Positions 1-9,900 of a DNA stretch of 36,068 bases are shown piece by piece (positions within the stretch are counted from its first letter, which is position 1; each line of letters starts with the position of its first letter). A program made the position numbers and the translations under genes. The stretch is from assembly GCA_028713555.1 (NCBI GenBank), contig JAQTOA010000022.1:1-36068 (forward strand), read 5' to 3'. This DNA is from Sterolibacterium sp. GTDB lineage: Bacteria > Pseudomonadota > Gammaproteobacteria > Burkholderiales > Rhodocyclaceae. Below the pieces are notes generated by a model, which was given only the letters and a program-made list of their open reading frames with translations, was not told the DNA's origin and made no database searches.

Positions 1-2
1 TT

Positions 3-215
3 CCGTGGGCAGCCTTGAAGCTTCAATTCGGTGCGGACTACGGCGATAGTCCGCGAGGCCTGATCGATTTCAAGAAGCGGTTTCTTCTTCGCTTGAAAGA
101 AGCTCAGTTGTTCTACCCAGAAGCCAACGCGACACCGCAGGATGCTGGCCTGTTTGTGGGGGCAAGCCGATTGCATACCAGGCATACCGGTGCCGCCAAA
201 CTATCCAGACTCTGA
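3..215 (+). CDS. C-terminal end of a probable plasmid replication initiator (RepA-like), truncated by the window edge
   Basis: The frame is open from the window edge to TGA at 213-215 and gives about 70 residues. The start lies outside the window; the TTG at 15 is probably internal. The visible part has a Leu-Gln-Phe-Gly-Ala-Asp-Tyr stretch, a basic amphipathic segment, then Tyr-Pro-Glu-Ala and a Gly-Leu...Pro/Ser-like ending. I recall this as the C-terminus of the plasmid-encoded RepA family (PF04796 type), which binds iterons at its own origin. The repeats and DnaA-box sequences just downstream fit that role. The family call is from memory of its C-terminal pattern, so confidence is moderate. 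It could instead be an unrelated mobile-element protein. Confidence 0.45.
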   Translation, partial: PWAALKLQFGADYGDSPRGLIDFKKRFLLRLKEAQLFYPEANATPQDAGLFVGASRLHTRHTGAAKLSRL

Positions 216-395
216 CGACGGGTTTGCTGGGTAGTCCTGCAGACAGATCGGGTGGCCATATTCCTGCTCGGTCTTTGATGATTTTTTCCCACAGAAAAAT
301 GGGTGCTCTACTTGCAATCTACTTGTAAACCTACAAGCAACTACTTGAGGCAGGCTGTATGCCTTGTCCCATAAGGGTTCTGTGCCAATGGTCGA

Positions 396-534
396 GACAG
401 TTGTCACGTAATTCGGGGACAGATGTCACATGGTCGCGGGACAGATTTCACGTGGGCAAAATTTCGTGGCGCTGGAGATCCACCTGTCCGTCAAGGTTCC
501 AGATGAATTTGGCAGTGAGACAGATTTCACGTGG
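396..534 (+). repeat. Four iteron-like 16-bp direct repeats, three on an exact 22-bp period
   Basis: The consensus is GACAGATTTCACGTGG. Copies lie at 396-411 (GACAGTTGTCACGTAA), 418-433 (GACAGATGTCACATGG), 440-455 (exact) and 519-534 (exact). The first three are spaced exactly 22 bp, about two helical turns, which would place bound protein on one face of the DNA. The fourth is 79 bp further on and runs straight into a DnaA-box-like sequence. This is typical of iterons bound by a plasmid Rep protein. Multiple terminal repeats of an IS remain possible. Confidence 0.65.
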
Positions 535-568
535 ATAACTTCTCCATCGGCGGGCGACCTGTGGATAA
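530..568 (-). other. Two DnaA-box-like sequences
   Basis: TGTGGATAA at 560-568 is the exact reverse complement of the consensus DnaA box TTATCCACA. CGTGGATAA at 530-538 differs at one position. Both sit inside a repeated GTGGATAACT (531-540 and 561-570), 30 bp apart. The first overlaps the end of the last 16-bp repeat. One perfect 9-mer could occur by chance in 36 kb. The pairing and the position beside iterons make an origin function more likely. Confidence 0.45.
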
Positions 569-804
569 CTGGAATTCGAAATGTGACCGATTTGGATCGA
601 TTTCGGATGTTGCATATTTTCGGAAATCCGTAAGATGAATTTCGGGCGACGGTTTCCTCAGCCGCTTGAAGCCAGCCGGCGGTGCTTCGCAAACAACACC
701 GGCTATGCGAGGACGTGACCAAGCGCGAAAACGGTGCCTCCATCCGACTGATCGCATCGTCCGCCCCACGACACGGGGCAACTTGATTACCGAGGAAAGG
801 AAGC

Positions 805-1224
805 ATGATGGGACAAACAAAACCTGGTCTGATGACATCGCTGGCCTGGCATGGCTGGAATCTGTTGCGACTCCGTGGCGACTGGAAATCCATGCCGGAC
901 GCCACGAGCTTTATGGGTGTGGCTCTGGGATTGGTCTTCCTTGGCGGAATGGCTGAGCAGTTTGCACGCGGTCGTTCACTGATGATCGCTCTCGGTGTGA
1001 CGGTAGGGTGGCTTGCCATACTGCTGTGGGCATCAGCCAAAGAAGGGCGGATCAATAGGCGCCTTGCTTCCGCGTTGGGGATCCTTTCACTCGTCATTCA
1101 AGGCGGCTTGGTGTTGGCGTCCTGGCTACCTGCCGTCGAGTGGCCCATCGCGATATGGGCGGGTATCGCCATCATGCATTTGCTATCCCAAGCATCTCAG
1201 GACGGGGCCGGGGCCTGGCGCTGA
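805..1224 (+). CDS. Small four-helix membrane protein upstream of traD
   Basis: This 139-aa protein starts at ATG 805, or ATG 808 immediately after, behind a purine-rich AGGAAAGGAAG ribosome-binding stretch (793-803). It has four hydrophobic segments at about residues 36-53, 58-78, 87-108 and 110-129. It has no catalytic motif that I recognise. It ends 19 bases before the traD start, so the two are probably co-transcribed. The position suggests an inner-membrane accessory of a conjugation system, but that is inferred from context only. I cannot name the family. Confidence 0.65.
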   Translation: MMGQTKPGLMTSLAWHGWNLLRLRGDWKSMPDATSFMGVALGLVFLGGMAEQFARGRSLMIALGVTVGWLAILLWASAKEGRINRRLASALGILSLVIQGGLVLASWLPAVEWPIAIWAGIAIMHLLSQASQDGAGAWR

Positions 1225-1243
1225 GCAGGAATTCCTTGAGACC

Positions 1244-3064
1244 ATGACAAGGTCGGCTTCACCCTATGAATTCGAAGTTCCATGGCGCCCGAATTTCGAG
1301 GCGCGGATGGCGCTTATCTGGGGGTTGGGAGCAATGTCGATTCTCGTCTTGGCATCCGTAGCGCCGATGTTCCGTGGCTTTGGTGTAGTCCTCGGCATCG
1401 GCTGTGCCATCGGTGCGGTGATTCGCAGTGTGCAGGGATACCGCCGAATGATCGTCGATCAGCGCCTGAAGTTTTTCGGGAAAGAGTTCATCGATCTGGA
1501 TACGTTGCAGGCGAAGTCCAGACAAGCGAGTGGAAACAAGGCTTACTGGTTGGGAAGAGGATTCCCATGGAGTGACATCGAAGCCACCAAACTGCATACC
1601 TTGATGTCGATGGGGGTGGTTCGCACCATCGGCAAGGCGGCACAGCACCCCGAGGGCTCCTACTGGGTCCATGGCATGGCGCCGGAGCAGGATCTCTATT
1701 CAGAGTTGGCTAACCTCGTGGGCCATACGCTGATCGTTGGTAGTACGCGGGTCGGCAAGACGCGCCTGTTCGACATCTTGATTGCACAGGCCATCTTTCG
1801 CGGCGAGACCGTGATCATCATCGATCCCAAAGGCGATCATGGCCTGGCGCAGAATGCGCGCGCCGCCTGCGATGCCAGCGGAGAGGATGATCGCTTCGTC
1901 TATTTTCATCCGGCCCATCCGGATCGGTCGGCCTGTATCGACCCACTACGCAACTGGAACCGAAAGACGGAACTGGCAAGCCGTGTCGCCGCCTTGATTC
2001 CATCGGAGACTGGGGCCGATCCCTTCACGGCATTCGGCTGGAAAGTCCTGAACGACATCACCAACGGCATGATTGCCACCGGTCACCGCCCCAACTTGGT
2101 TCAGCTTCGACGTTACGTAGAAGGTGGCCCGGAAAACCTCTTGCAACGAGCGCTCAAGATTCACTTCGCTGCGAATGTGCGTGATTGGGAATCACGGGCC
2201 TCGTCCTACATCCGGCGCAACAAGGATCGTTTGCTCCAAGCCTATGTGTCCTTCTATCACGAGGTCGCCATCCACGAAGCGCAGTCGGTCGATCTGGACG
2301 GCTTGATTTCGACTTATGAACACAACCGCGACCACTTCCAGAAGATGGTGGCATCGTTGATACCGATTCTCTCCATGCTGACCAGCGATCCCTTGCAGGA
2401 GTTGCTATCCCCGGATTTCGAGCCCGGCCATGAACGGTTGGTCACCGATATGTCCAAGATCATCCGTGGCAACAAGGTCGTCTATATCGGCCTGGATTCT
2501 CTCGCGGACTCGACGGTTGGCAGTGCCATCGGTTCGATCATGCTGGCCGATCTCGCCGCCGTGGCAGGGGATCGCTATAACTACGGAATCGACACCCTGA
2601 CGCCGGTGAATCTCTTCATCGACGAGGCAGCCGAGGTTCTCAATCAACCGGCGATCCAGCTCATGAACAAGGGCGGGGGTGCGGATTTCAGGGTAACGAT
2701 TGCCACCCAGACGTTTGCTGATTTCGCCAGTCGGCTTGGCGATGAAAACAAGGCCCGTCAGGTATTGGCCAACACCAACAACAAGATCGCCTTGCGGGTG
2801 CTCGACTCGGAAACCCAGAAATATATTGCGGAGGGCATGCCGCAGATCAAGGTCAGATCAATGGCGCTGCGCTATGGGCACAATGTCGATACCCACATTC
2901 ATGACGAATACAGCGCGTCCTATCAGGAGCAGATTCTCGAAGAGGAGGCTGACTTGTTTCCTGCCGCCATGCTGGGCGAACTGCCTCCGTTGCATTTCAT
3001 CGCCCGTTTGTCCGGTGGGCGAACGCTGAAAGGACGCATCCCCATCCTTGTCACGGAACGGTGA
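1244..3064 (+). CDS. traD: TraD-type conjugative coupling protein (type IV secretion ATPase)
   Basis: This is a VirD4/TraD coupling ATPase that would link the relaxosome to a type IV secretion channel at the inner membrane. I place the start at ATG 1244 rather than the longer open frame, because the upstream extension overlaps the previous gene and reads as a shadow. This gives 606 aa, matching the length I recall for SXT/R391 TraD. Residues about 25-65 form two membrane helices. The Walker A motif GSTRVGKT is at 166-173 and Walker B (Phe-Ile-Asp-Glu) is at about D460-E461. The frame is intact to TGA 3062-3064. No relaxase or other tra genes occur before the capsule locus begins, so this may be a remnant or the edge of a conjugative element. 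Confidence 0.88.
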   Translation: MTRSASPYEFEVPWRPNFEARMALIWGLGAMSILVLASVAPMFRGFGVVLGIGCAIGAVIRSVQGYRRMIVDQRLKFFGKEFIDLDTLQAKSRQASGNKAYWLGRGFPWSDIEATKLHTLMSMGVVRTIGKAAQHPEGSYWVHGMAPEQDLYSELANLVGHTLIVGSTRVGKTRLFDILIAQAIFRGETVIIIDPKGDHGLAQNARAACDASGEDDRFVYFHPAHPDRSACIDPLRNWNRKTELASRVAALIPSETGADPFTAFGWKVLNDITNGMIATGHRPNLVQLRRYVEGGPENLLQRALKIHFAANVRDWESRASSYIRRNKDRLLQAYVSFYHEVAIHEAQSVDLDGLISTYEHNRDHFQKMVASLIPILSMLTSDPLQELLSPDFEPGHERLVTDMSKIIRGNKVVYIGLDSLADSTVGSAIGSIMLADLAAVAGDRYNYGIDTLTPVNLFIDEAAEVLNQPAIQLMNKGGGADFRVTIATQTFADFASRLGDENKARQVLANTNNKIALRVLDSETQKYIAEGMPQIKVRSMALRYGHNVDTHIHDEYSASYQEQILEEEADLFPAAMLGELPPLHFIARLSGGRTLKGRIPILVTER

Positions 3065-3678
3065 TGGCCAGGCGCGACGATTCGGCGCTCAGCACAGCAC
3101 TCGCCATCGGCGTCTTCATCGCTGTCGTCGCGACATGGCTGTTTATTCCGCCACCTATTATTCGGAGCGCCTGGCAGACCGAGCGAGCGGAGGTTTATGC
3201 CCTGGCCGGGCTGGGGGAACACCTTCTATTTCGGCAAGCAATGACCGGCCTTCAGCAGTCGATGGCGAAGGATTTTCAGGGATTCCTGCTGGAAGCGGAT
3301 GCCATGGGGGAGGGGGCTTTAGGCAATTCCAGTTTCAGCCAGTGGACCCGATCACGCATCGAGGCGACCTGGCTGTGGATGGGGCTGGTGGTATACCGGC
3401 TGCATGTCCTGATGGGATGGTTGCTGCCGGGCATCCCGCTCGCCATCGTGGCTTACCTTGATGGGCAATACGTGAGGGAGATACGTAAGTTCTCCTTTGT
3501 CGCACAGAGCCCGATTCGGCACAAGCTCGGGATACGCGTGATGTGGGTGGTGTTGATCGGACTGTCAGCATGGCTTCTGGTCCCCGTACCGTTGCCAGCG
3601 ATGATTGCTCCGACCCTCACGGTGGCGATCTCGTATTCGCTTTGGCTCTGGGTCAGCAATCTTCAGAAGCGCCTGTAG
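3064..3678 (+). CDS. DUF4400-like conjugation-associated membrane protein
   Basis: ATG 3064 overlaps the traD stop by one base (TGATG), indicating translational coupling. GTG 3061 directly before it is an alternative start. The 204-aa product has one N-terminal membrane helix (about 14-30), a soluble stretch to about residue 100, then a hydrophobic hairpin (about 105-130) and two more C-terminal helices (about 158-175 and 178-196). The size, the layout and the position directly after traD match the DUF4400 protein of SXT/R391-like elements (sometimes called TraJ or s043). The function in conjugation is not well defined. The assignment is from gene order and topology, not from a search. Confidence 0.6.
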   Translation: MARRDDSALSTALAIGVFIAVVATWLFIPPPIIRSAWQTERAEVYALAGLGEHLLFRQAMTGLQQSMAKDFQGFLLEADAMGEGALGNSSFSQWTRSRIEATWLWMGLVVYRLHVLMGWLLPGIPLAIVAYLDGQYVREIRKFSFVAQSPIRHKLGIRVMWVVLIGLSAWLLVPVPLPAMIAPTLTVAISYSLWLWVSNLQKRL

Positions 3679-3935
3679 TCGTAAAAGAATGAGCTCATCA
3701 TTTCTGACACTTTGGCGATCTATGCCCAAAGCCATATCCGTCTGAATTCGTATGGAAATATGCGGGTAAAAGCGGCTCGCAGTCATCGTTTGGTGGTAGA
3801 ATTGGCTAAACGGCAAATGCATAAAACCGGGCGTAAAGCGGTTCTCAGGGTTGTTGGCTTTACCCCCCCCCCGCAGTTAAGCTCGCCAGAGGGCCGCAGA
3901 CGAGTTTCGCAGGGGTTTTTATTGGTGGAGGCGGG
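3679..3935 (+). promoter_or_regulatory. Leader of the capsule operon with a C10 tract and weak promoter candidates
   Basis: This 257-bp gap separates the conjugation genes from the PKS gene and must hold the main capsule promoter unless transcription comes from upstream. TTGGCT (3854-3859) and TTAAGC (3877-3882) are separated by exactly 17 bases, and the C10 run lies inside that spacer. The -35 match is fair and the -10 match is poor. A better isolated -10 (TAGAAT, 3797-3802) has no matching -35. A perfect 10-bp palindrome ATGAGCTCAT lies at 3690-3699. The GGAG at 3927-3930 is the likely ribosome-binding site of the PKS gene. No rho-independent terminator is seen after the DUF4400 gene. Confidence 0.3.
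3863..3872 (+). repeat. Homopolymeric C10 tract in the capsule operon leader
   Basis: Ten consecutive C residues lie 64 bp upstream of the PKS start. This is the longest G/C homopolymer in the window. Tracts of this length are prone to slipped-strand mispairing. When located between -35 and -10 elements, as in some Neisseria promoters, they change expression by altering spacer length. Whether this tract sits in an active promoter is not shown by the sequence. Confidence 0.9.
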
Positions 3936-6900
3936 TTGTTGGTAGATCAGATCAAAGTTCATTTGGGGCCTTTAACGGAGCAGTCCTCTGCGCAGCTTGC
4001 GGAAGATATTGCCGTTATCGGCATGGCGTTTCGCTTTCCCGGTGATCTTGCCGACGAGGAAAGTCTTTGGAATGCCCTGAAAGATGGGCGTGATCTGGTC
4101 AGCCAGGTGCCTTCCGATCGATGGGCAGTCGACGAGTTGCAGCATCCGAAGCGGGCTGAACTGGGTCGCAGCATTAGTTTTTCGGCTGGTGTACTTTCCC
4201 GGATAGACGAGTTCGATGCCGGTTTCTTCGGGATTTCGCCGCGCGAGGCAGCCTGGCTTGATCCCCAGCAGCGTCTGTTGCTGGAGCTGGCATGGGAGTC
4301 GATGGAAAACGCAGGATGCGTGCCGTCGTCTCTTGCAGGGTCGGATTGCGCGGTCTATGTCGGCATCTCAAGTCTTGACTATGGCACTCGTGGACTGGAC
4401 GACCTTGCCAGCCTGTCATCTCACTCGATGACGGGCAACACGCTCAGCATCGCCGCCAATCGCCTCTCCTATATCTTCGATCTGTATGGCCCTTCTTTGG
4501 CCGTCGATACTGCCTGCTCATCCTCCCTTGTAGCGTTGCATCATGCCTGCAACAGCCTGCGGACGGGCGAGGCCTCGACTGCACTGGTCGGCGGCGTGAA
4601 TCTGCTCTTGCACCCCTATCCGTTTGTCGGTTTCACCAAGGCATCGATGCTCTCCGCTGACGGGCACTGCAAGGCATTCGATGCTTCCGGTGATGGTTAC
4701 GTGCGCGCCGAGGGTGGCGCGGTTCTGTTTTTGAAGCCCATCACCAAGGCACTTGCGGATGGCGACAATATCCACGCGATCATCCGCGCCACGGGTGTAA
4801 ATGCCGATGGCGCCCGCAAGACTGGCATCACTATTCCGAGTCGCGATGGCCAAGCCGAACTCATGCGTATTGTCCTGGCCAAGAGCGGTCTTCAGCCAGA
4901 AGACATCGATTTTATTGAGGCACATGGAACGGGAACGGCAGTGGGCGATCCCATTGAGGCGGCGGCCATTGGTTCGGTATATGGTCAATGCCGCTCCAAA
5001 GATCGGCCCTTGCCGATCGGCTCGGTTAAAACCAATCTCGGCCACCTGGAGCCTGCCTCTGGAATGGCTGGCCTGGTGAAGGCCTTACTGGCACTGAAGC
5101 ATCGTGCCATCCCGCCCAGTCTGCATTTTGTCACGCCGAATCCTCACATCGATTTCTCCGGCCTCAACCTGGAAGTCGTCACGCAATACACCGAGCTGCG
5201 AAAATCCGATGACAAGCCTCTCGTGGCAGGGGTTAACTCCTTCGGTTTCGGTGGCGCCAATGCCCATGTGCTGATTCAAGAGTTCCATCAGACTGAAGCG
5301 CAATCGTCACTTCCTCTGGAGTTGCCGCTCCCACCTCTATTCTTGTCTGCGCGTACGTTGCCCGCCCTTCGTGCCATGGCCGGTCGCTATGCAGAGTTGT
5401 TGAGCGAAAAGACGCCGGAAGATTTCTACGACATTACTTTCGCTGCGGCGCATCGCAGGGAATTCCTGGAAAAACGGTTGGCACTTAAAGTCGACACAGC
5501 GGCGGATGCGGCGGAACGGCTAGCAAGGTTTGCGCAGAGCGAAGCGGTAGAGCAGATAGTCAGCGAAGATGGTCTGCCCCAGCCAGGGGGCGTGGCCTTC
5601 GTCTACTCTGGCAATGGTGCCCAATGGGTCGGCATGGGCCAGAAATTGATGGTCGAGTCTGAGCGATTTGCGGCAATCGTCGCTGACCTCGATGCCGTGA
5701 TGCTGCCCGTTGCAGGGTTTTCCATCATCCATGAGTTGCAAGCAGAGGAGCCCGCATCGAGGATCCAAGACACGGTAGTGGCTCAGCCTCTGCTCTTTGT
5801 TATTCAGGTCGCTGTTACCACCTTGCTGAAAGAGCAGGGTATCCAGCCAGCTGCCGTGATTGGCCACAGCGTCGGCGAAGTTGCTGCTGCCTGGGCGGCG
5901 GGCGTACTCGATCTCGATCAGGCGATCCGGGTCATTTGTGCCCGTAGCGCCGCTCAAGGCTTGACGCGTGGAACCGGTCGCATGGCCGCTGTAGGTCTGT
6001 CCGAAACCGCCATGCACAGCGTTCTGGAGGAATTGGGCGACGAACTGGATGTGGAAATTGCCGGCATCAACAGTCCGGACAACGTCACGATTTCCGGCAA
6101 CCTTGATGACTTGGAGCGTATCGGCGCCCATCTGGAGCACCGGGGCGTCTTCTTCCGACTGCTCGACCTCGACTATGCCTTCCACAGTCGGCAGATGGAT
6201 CCCATCGAAGCCCGGTTTGCACAGAATCTCGCCGATCTGGCTCCCGTTTCATCCAGCAAGGCGGCTTTCGTCTCGACGGTCACAGGCGATGTGCTCGACG
6301 GCACGGCGCTGGGTGCGGGTTACTGGTGGCGGAACGTGCGCCACCCGGTACGTTTTGCCGATGCCATGGCGAAATTGGTCGATCTCGGTTGCCGTGTTTT
6401 CATCGAGATCGGCCCGCATGCCATCCTGCAACGCTACATCGGCGAATGCCTGAAGGCTGCCAATGTGCAAGGCCGGGTGTTGTCCTCCCTGCGCAAGGAT
6501 GACGATGGTATCCAGCGCCTTCAGGAGGCGGCACTGCGCGTTCATCTGCTTGCCGAAACACCGCGACTGGGCGTTTACTTCCCCGTTTCCGCTCGTCATG
6601 TCGACCTGCCCAATTACCCGTGGCAGCGCGAGCGCCATTGGCATCCCGTTACCAGCGAGAGCCACCTGGTAATCGAACACCGCCGGGTGCATCCCTTGCT
6701 GGGCTGGCGACTACAGGATACCGACTTTGGTTGGGAGAACACCCTCGATCCCGTTACGCTTCCCTGGCTGGCCGATCACCAGGTCGGCGGCGCCATCGTC
6801 CTGCCTGGCGCCGCCTATGCGGAAATGGCGCTCGCCGCCGCGCGCGAGTGGCAAGGAAGCGAAGCGCTCGCGCTTGAGGAACTCGACATTCTCTCGCCCA

Positions 6901-9900
6901 TCGTCTTCGATGGAGAACACGCGCGCACCTTGCGTTTCAGTCTTAATCCACGGGATGGCGGTTTCCAGATCAAAAGTAGTCAGCGCCTTTCTGCGGACGA
7001 ATGGACACTGCATGCCGTCGGCAGGGTGATCGAAGCGACGGTACGCCCGGCTGAGGCGAAAATTTCTGCCGTGCCTTCATCTTCACGCGTAATCGACCGC
7101 GCTACGCACTATCGGCTGGCCACACTTCTTGGTCTCGGTTACGGTCCTGTCTTTCAGGGGTTGCTGCACGCATGTGTCCATGGCGACCGGCTCGAAGCAG
7201 CCCTTGATCTGCCGGAAAGCGTGACAGCGCAGCCGGGTTATCTCCTCCATCCGGCCTTGCTCGATGTCTGCTATCAGTCGCTCGTCGATTTTTTCCAGGA
7301 CGAGATCGAAGCAGGACAGGGCGTGCCGCTCCTGCCTGTCAGGCTGGGGCGGCTGAGTCTGCTCGGCAATGCACCGATCACCCAATTCCGTGCGCGCCTG
7401 CTGCACCGCGCCGCCCGCTCCGTGTTGGCGGATTTCGAACTGCTCGATGCGCAGGGAAATCTGGTTGTTCTCGCTTCCGGTTGCCGTTTCCGCGCTGCGC
7501 ACCTCCAGCACCGCAACCGACCGCAGGTGGGCTGTTGGCAGATTACGCCCTGGTTGCAACCGCACCCGACCGAAGGCTTGGCCACCGAAATCGTGCCGAC
7601 GACCGAGCTTGCCAAGCGCCTTTATGCCCGGTTCGCCGAAAACGAAGCCTCGCTCAAGCGGCAAGTCTGGTTCATGGAAACCCTGCCCTTGTTTGAGGCG
7701 CTCACGCTTTCTTTTGCCTTCGAAGCGTTCCGGACGCTGTTCAATCAACGCCCCGAATGGATGCAACAAGCATTGGCTCATCGTGTTGCCTTGCCTTACC
7801 TGCAATGGCTGGTCAACTGCTTGCAACAGGAAAACCTGCTTGTCGAGCGCGATGGTTTCTGGCGGCTGGAGGGGAACGTTCCCGCTGCCGATGAAATCTG
7901 GCAAGCCATCCTGCGCGATGCCCCCGCCTGCCTGCCGCAGTTGGTACTGCTCGGCCGTGTCGGCTGTCATCTGCCCGGCTTGCTCTCCGGCGAGACGGAT
8001 TCTCAGAGGTTTCTGGAAACCCTGTCTCATTCGCCGAGTGTCGAATCGCTGCAAGAGGATGATCCAGTCTATCTAGGCACCCGGCTTGGGGTGCAACAGA
8101 CCTTGCTTGGTCTGGCTGCCGACTGGCCTGCGCACCGCCGGCTGCGGATTCTGGAGGTCACCAGCGGCACCAGTGAATTGCCGCGCGCAATCCATGCCGT
8201 GCTGGCCGAGGATCGCCTCGACTATGTGCTCGCCTTGCCCGATGAAGACATGCGGCAGCGGAGCCAGGCCGAATACCACGATTTCGCCAACATTACCGTG
8301 GCTGGCGTGAGTTTCACGGAATGGAAGTTCGCCGCCGATAAACCATTGCCCGAAGTTTTCGATGTCGTCGTCCTGCGCCATGCGCTGCATCGAGCAGTGA
8401 GCCCCCAAGCCGCCTTGGCGCAGACAAAGCGCTGGCTGGCCTGTGGTGGTGTGCTGCTGATTGCGGAACGGTATCCGGATTGGAGCGCCGATCTCGTGGG
8501 CGGGCTCGATCCGGCTTGGTGGCATCGGGGCGAAGAGAACCAATTCTTGTCCTCCCTAATGGCGCCGGCTGCCTGGGAAGGTGCTTTGCGCGAGGAAGGC
8601 TTCGATGAGGTCGAACTCGTCACCGAACCCACAGTCGATGGGCTTGCCGAGGGTGCCTACCTGCTTCTCTCCAAACGGTCTGCTGAAGACATCATTGTCT
8701 TGTCGCAGCCCCAGCCTGCAGTCTGGCTGCTGCTGACGGATGCTGCCTCGGATTCGATGGCCGATCAGCTGCGTCGGCGTTTGGAAGCGCAAGACCAGCA
8801 TGTCGTCACCGGGGAGATGTCCAGTGCCCAAGACAGGTTCGATCATGTTGTCTACCTGCGCGGCTGGCGGGCGGATGCCGATGAGGCCCTCGATCTACCG
8901 GCAGACCTGCTGCAACGACTTCAAGCCTTGGTTGCCGGCCACGGCAAGATGCCGCGCCTATGGATATTGACCCAAGGAGGCGTACTGGCCGCCGAACTGC
9001 CTGCTGCCACTTCGTGCCCTGCGCCGAACCCTGTGCAGGCGGCCCTCTGGGGCTTGGGACGTGTCGTCATGAACGAATATCCCACGCTGTCGTGTACCTT
9101 GATCGATCTTGCCTGCGAGCCCAGCGCGGCAGACACACTGGCCCGACTCGAAAATGAGCTCCTGCGGCCCGACGGTATTAACGAGATCGTTCTTGCCCCC
9201 GATGCGCGTTACAGCCTTGTCATGCGCGAGGATGTGCCGAAAACCAGTGCTCCGGCTACAGACATCGATCGCTACCGGCTGGATTTCCGCGTTCCGGGGC
9301 AATTGCGCAATCTGCTCTGGTTGCCGGAAACAAAACGGCCCTTGCAGGATCATGAGATCGAAGTGCGCACACATGCCACCGGCCTCAATTTCCGCGATGT
9401 GATGTATCTCATGGGCCTGCTGCCGGACGAAGCCGTCGAAAATGGCTTTGCCGGTGCCAGCCTGGGGCTGGAATTCTCCGGCGTGGTGGACCGCGTCGGC
9501 GTTCGTGTGCGTGACTATGCACCAGGCGATGCTGTCATGGGCTTCGGCGCTGCCTGTTTCGCCAGCCATGTCGTCACCCGGGCCGATGCCGTTGCTCCCC
9601 TGCCGGAAGGTTGGTCATTCGAAGCGGCGGCCACGGTGCCCACCGTATTCTTTACCGTCTACTACGCGCTGAAACACCTGGCCGATCTGCAGCCCGGCGA
9701 GCGGGTGCTGATCCATGGTGCAGCGGGCGGTGTGGGCTTGGCGGCCATCCAGTTCGCGCGGCATCTGGGCGCGGAAATTTTTGCCACCGCCGGTAGCGAC
9801 GAGAAACGCGATTTCGTCCGCCTGCTTGGGGCTGACCATGTCTTTGATTCGCGCAACCTCGCTTTTGCCGACGATATCCTCGCCGTTACAAGCGGGGAGG

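Larger units (their letters stand above)
216..804. other. Non-coding origin-like region between the RepA-like gene and the conjugation genes
   Basis: No convincing gene is seen in this 589-base stretch. It holds four copies of a 16-bp repeat (396-534), two DnaA-box-like sequences (530-568) and a locally AT-rich patch near 600-630. A RepA-like gene end followed by iterons, DnaA boxes and AT-rich DNA is the usual layout of an iteron plasmid origin. The alternative is the multiply repeated terminus of an IS21-family element, which can also carry about 20-bp tandem repeats. No istA/istB genes are visible in the window. The open frames here have no family resemblance that I recognise. Confidence 0.4.

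Noticed and set aside
674..704. Inverted repeat AGCCGG/CCGGCT with a 19-base loop before the small membrane protein gene
   Set aside because: A 6-bp stem with a long loop and no T run is too weak to call a terminator or a regulatory element.
426..1097. Minus-strand open frame of 223 codons across the iteron region and the small membrane protein gene
   Set aside because: It covers repeats and runs opposite a better-supported gene, and no domain is visible in the product.
1013..1243. N-terminal extension of the traD frame to 1013
   Set aside because: It overlaps the upstream membrane protein gene and encodes Cys/Trp/Pro-rich shadow sequence. ATG 1244 gives the usual 606-aa length.
3690..3699. 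Perfect palindrome ATGAGCTCAT just after the DUF4400-like gene
   Set aside because: It is short, has no loop or T run, and is too small to claim as a terminator or an operator.
3875..3905. Resemblance to the JUMPstart element (GTTAAGC followed by CCAG) upstream of the PKS gene
   Set aside because: The ops core GGCGGTAG needed for RfaH is absent, and the match depends on inserting gaps, so it is probably chance.
3712..3945. Open frame of 77 codons across the capsule leader
   Set aside because: It runs through the C10 tract and into the PKS start, has no ribosome-binding site and no family character.
7083..8054. Long minus-strand open frame opposite the DH and methyltransferase region of the PKS
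   Set aside because: Shadow frame: no ribosome-binding site or domain, and the plus strand is clearly coding throughout.
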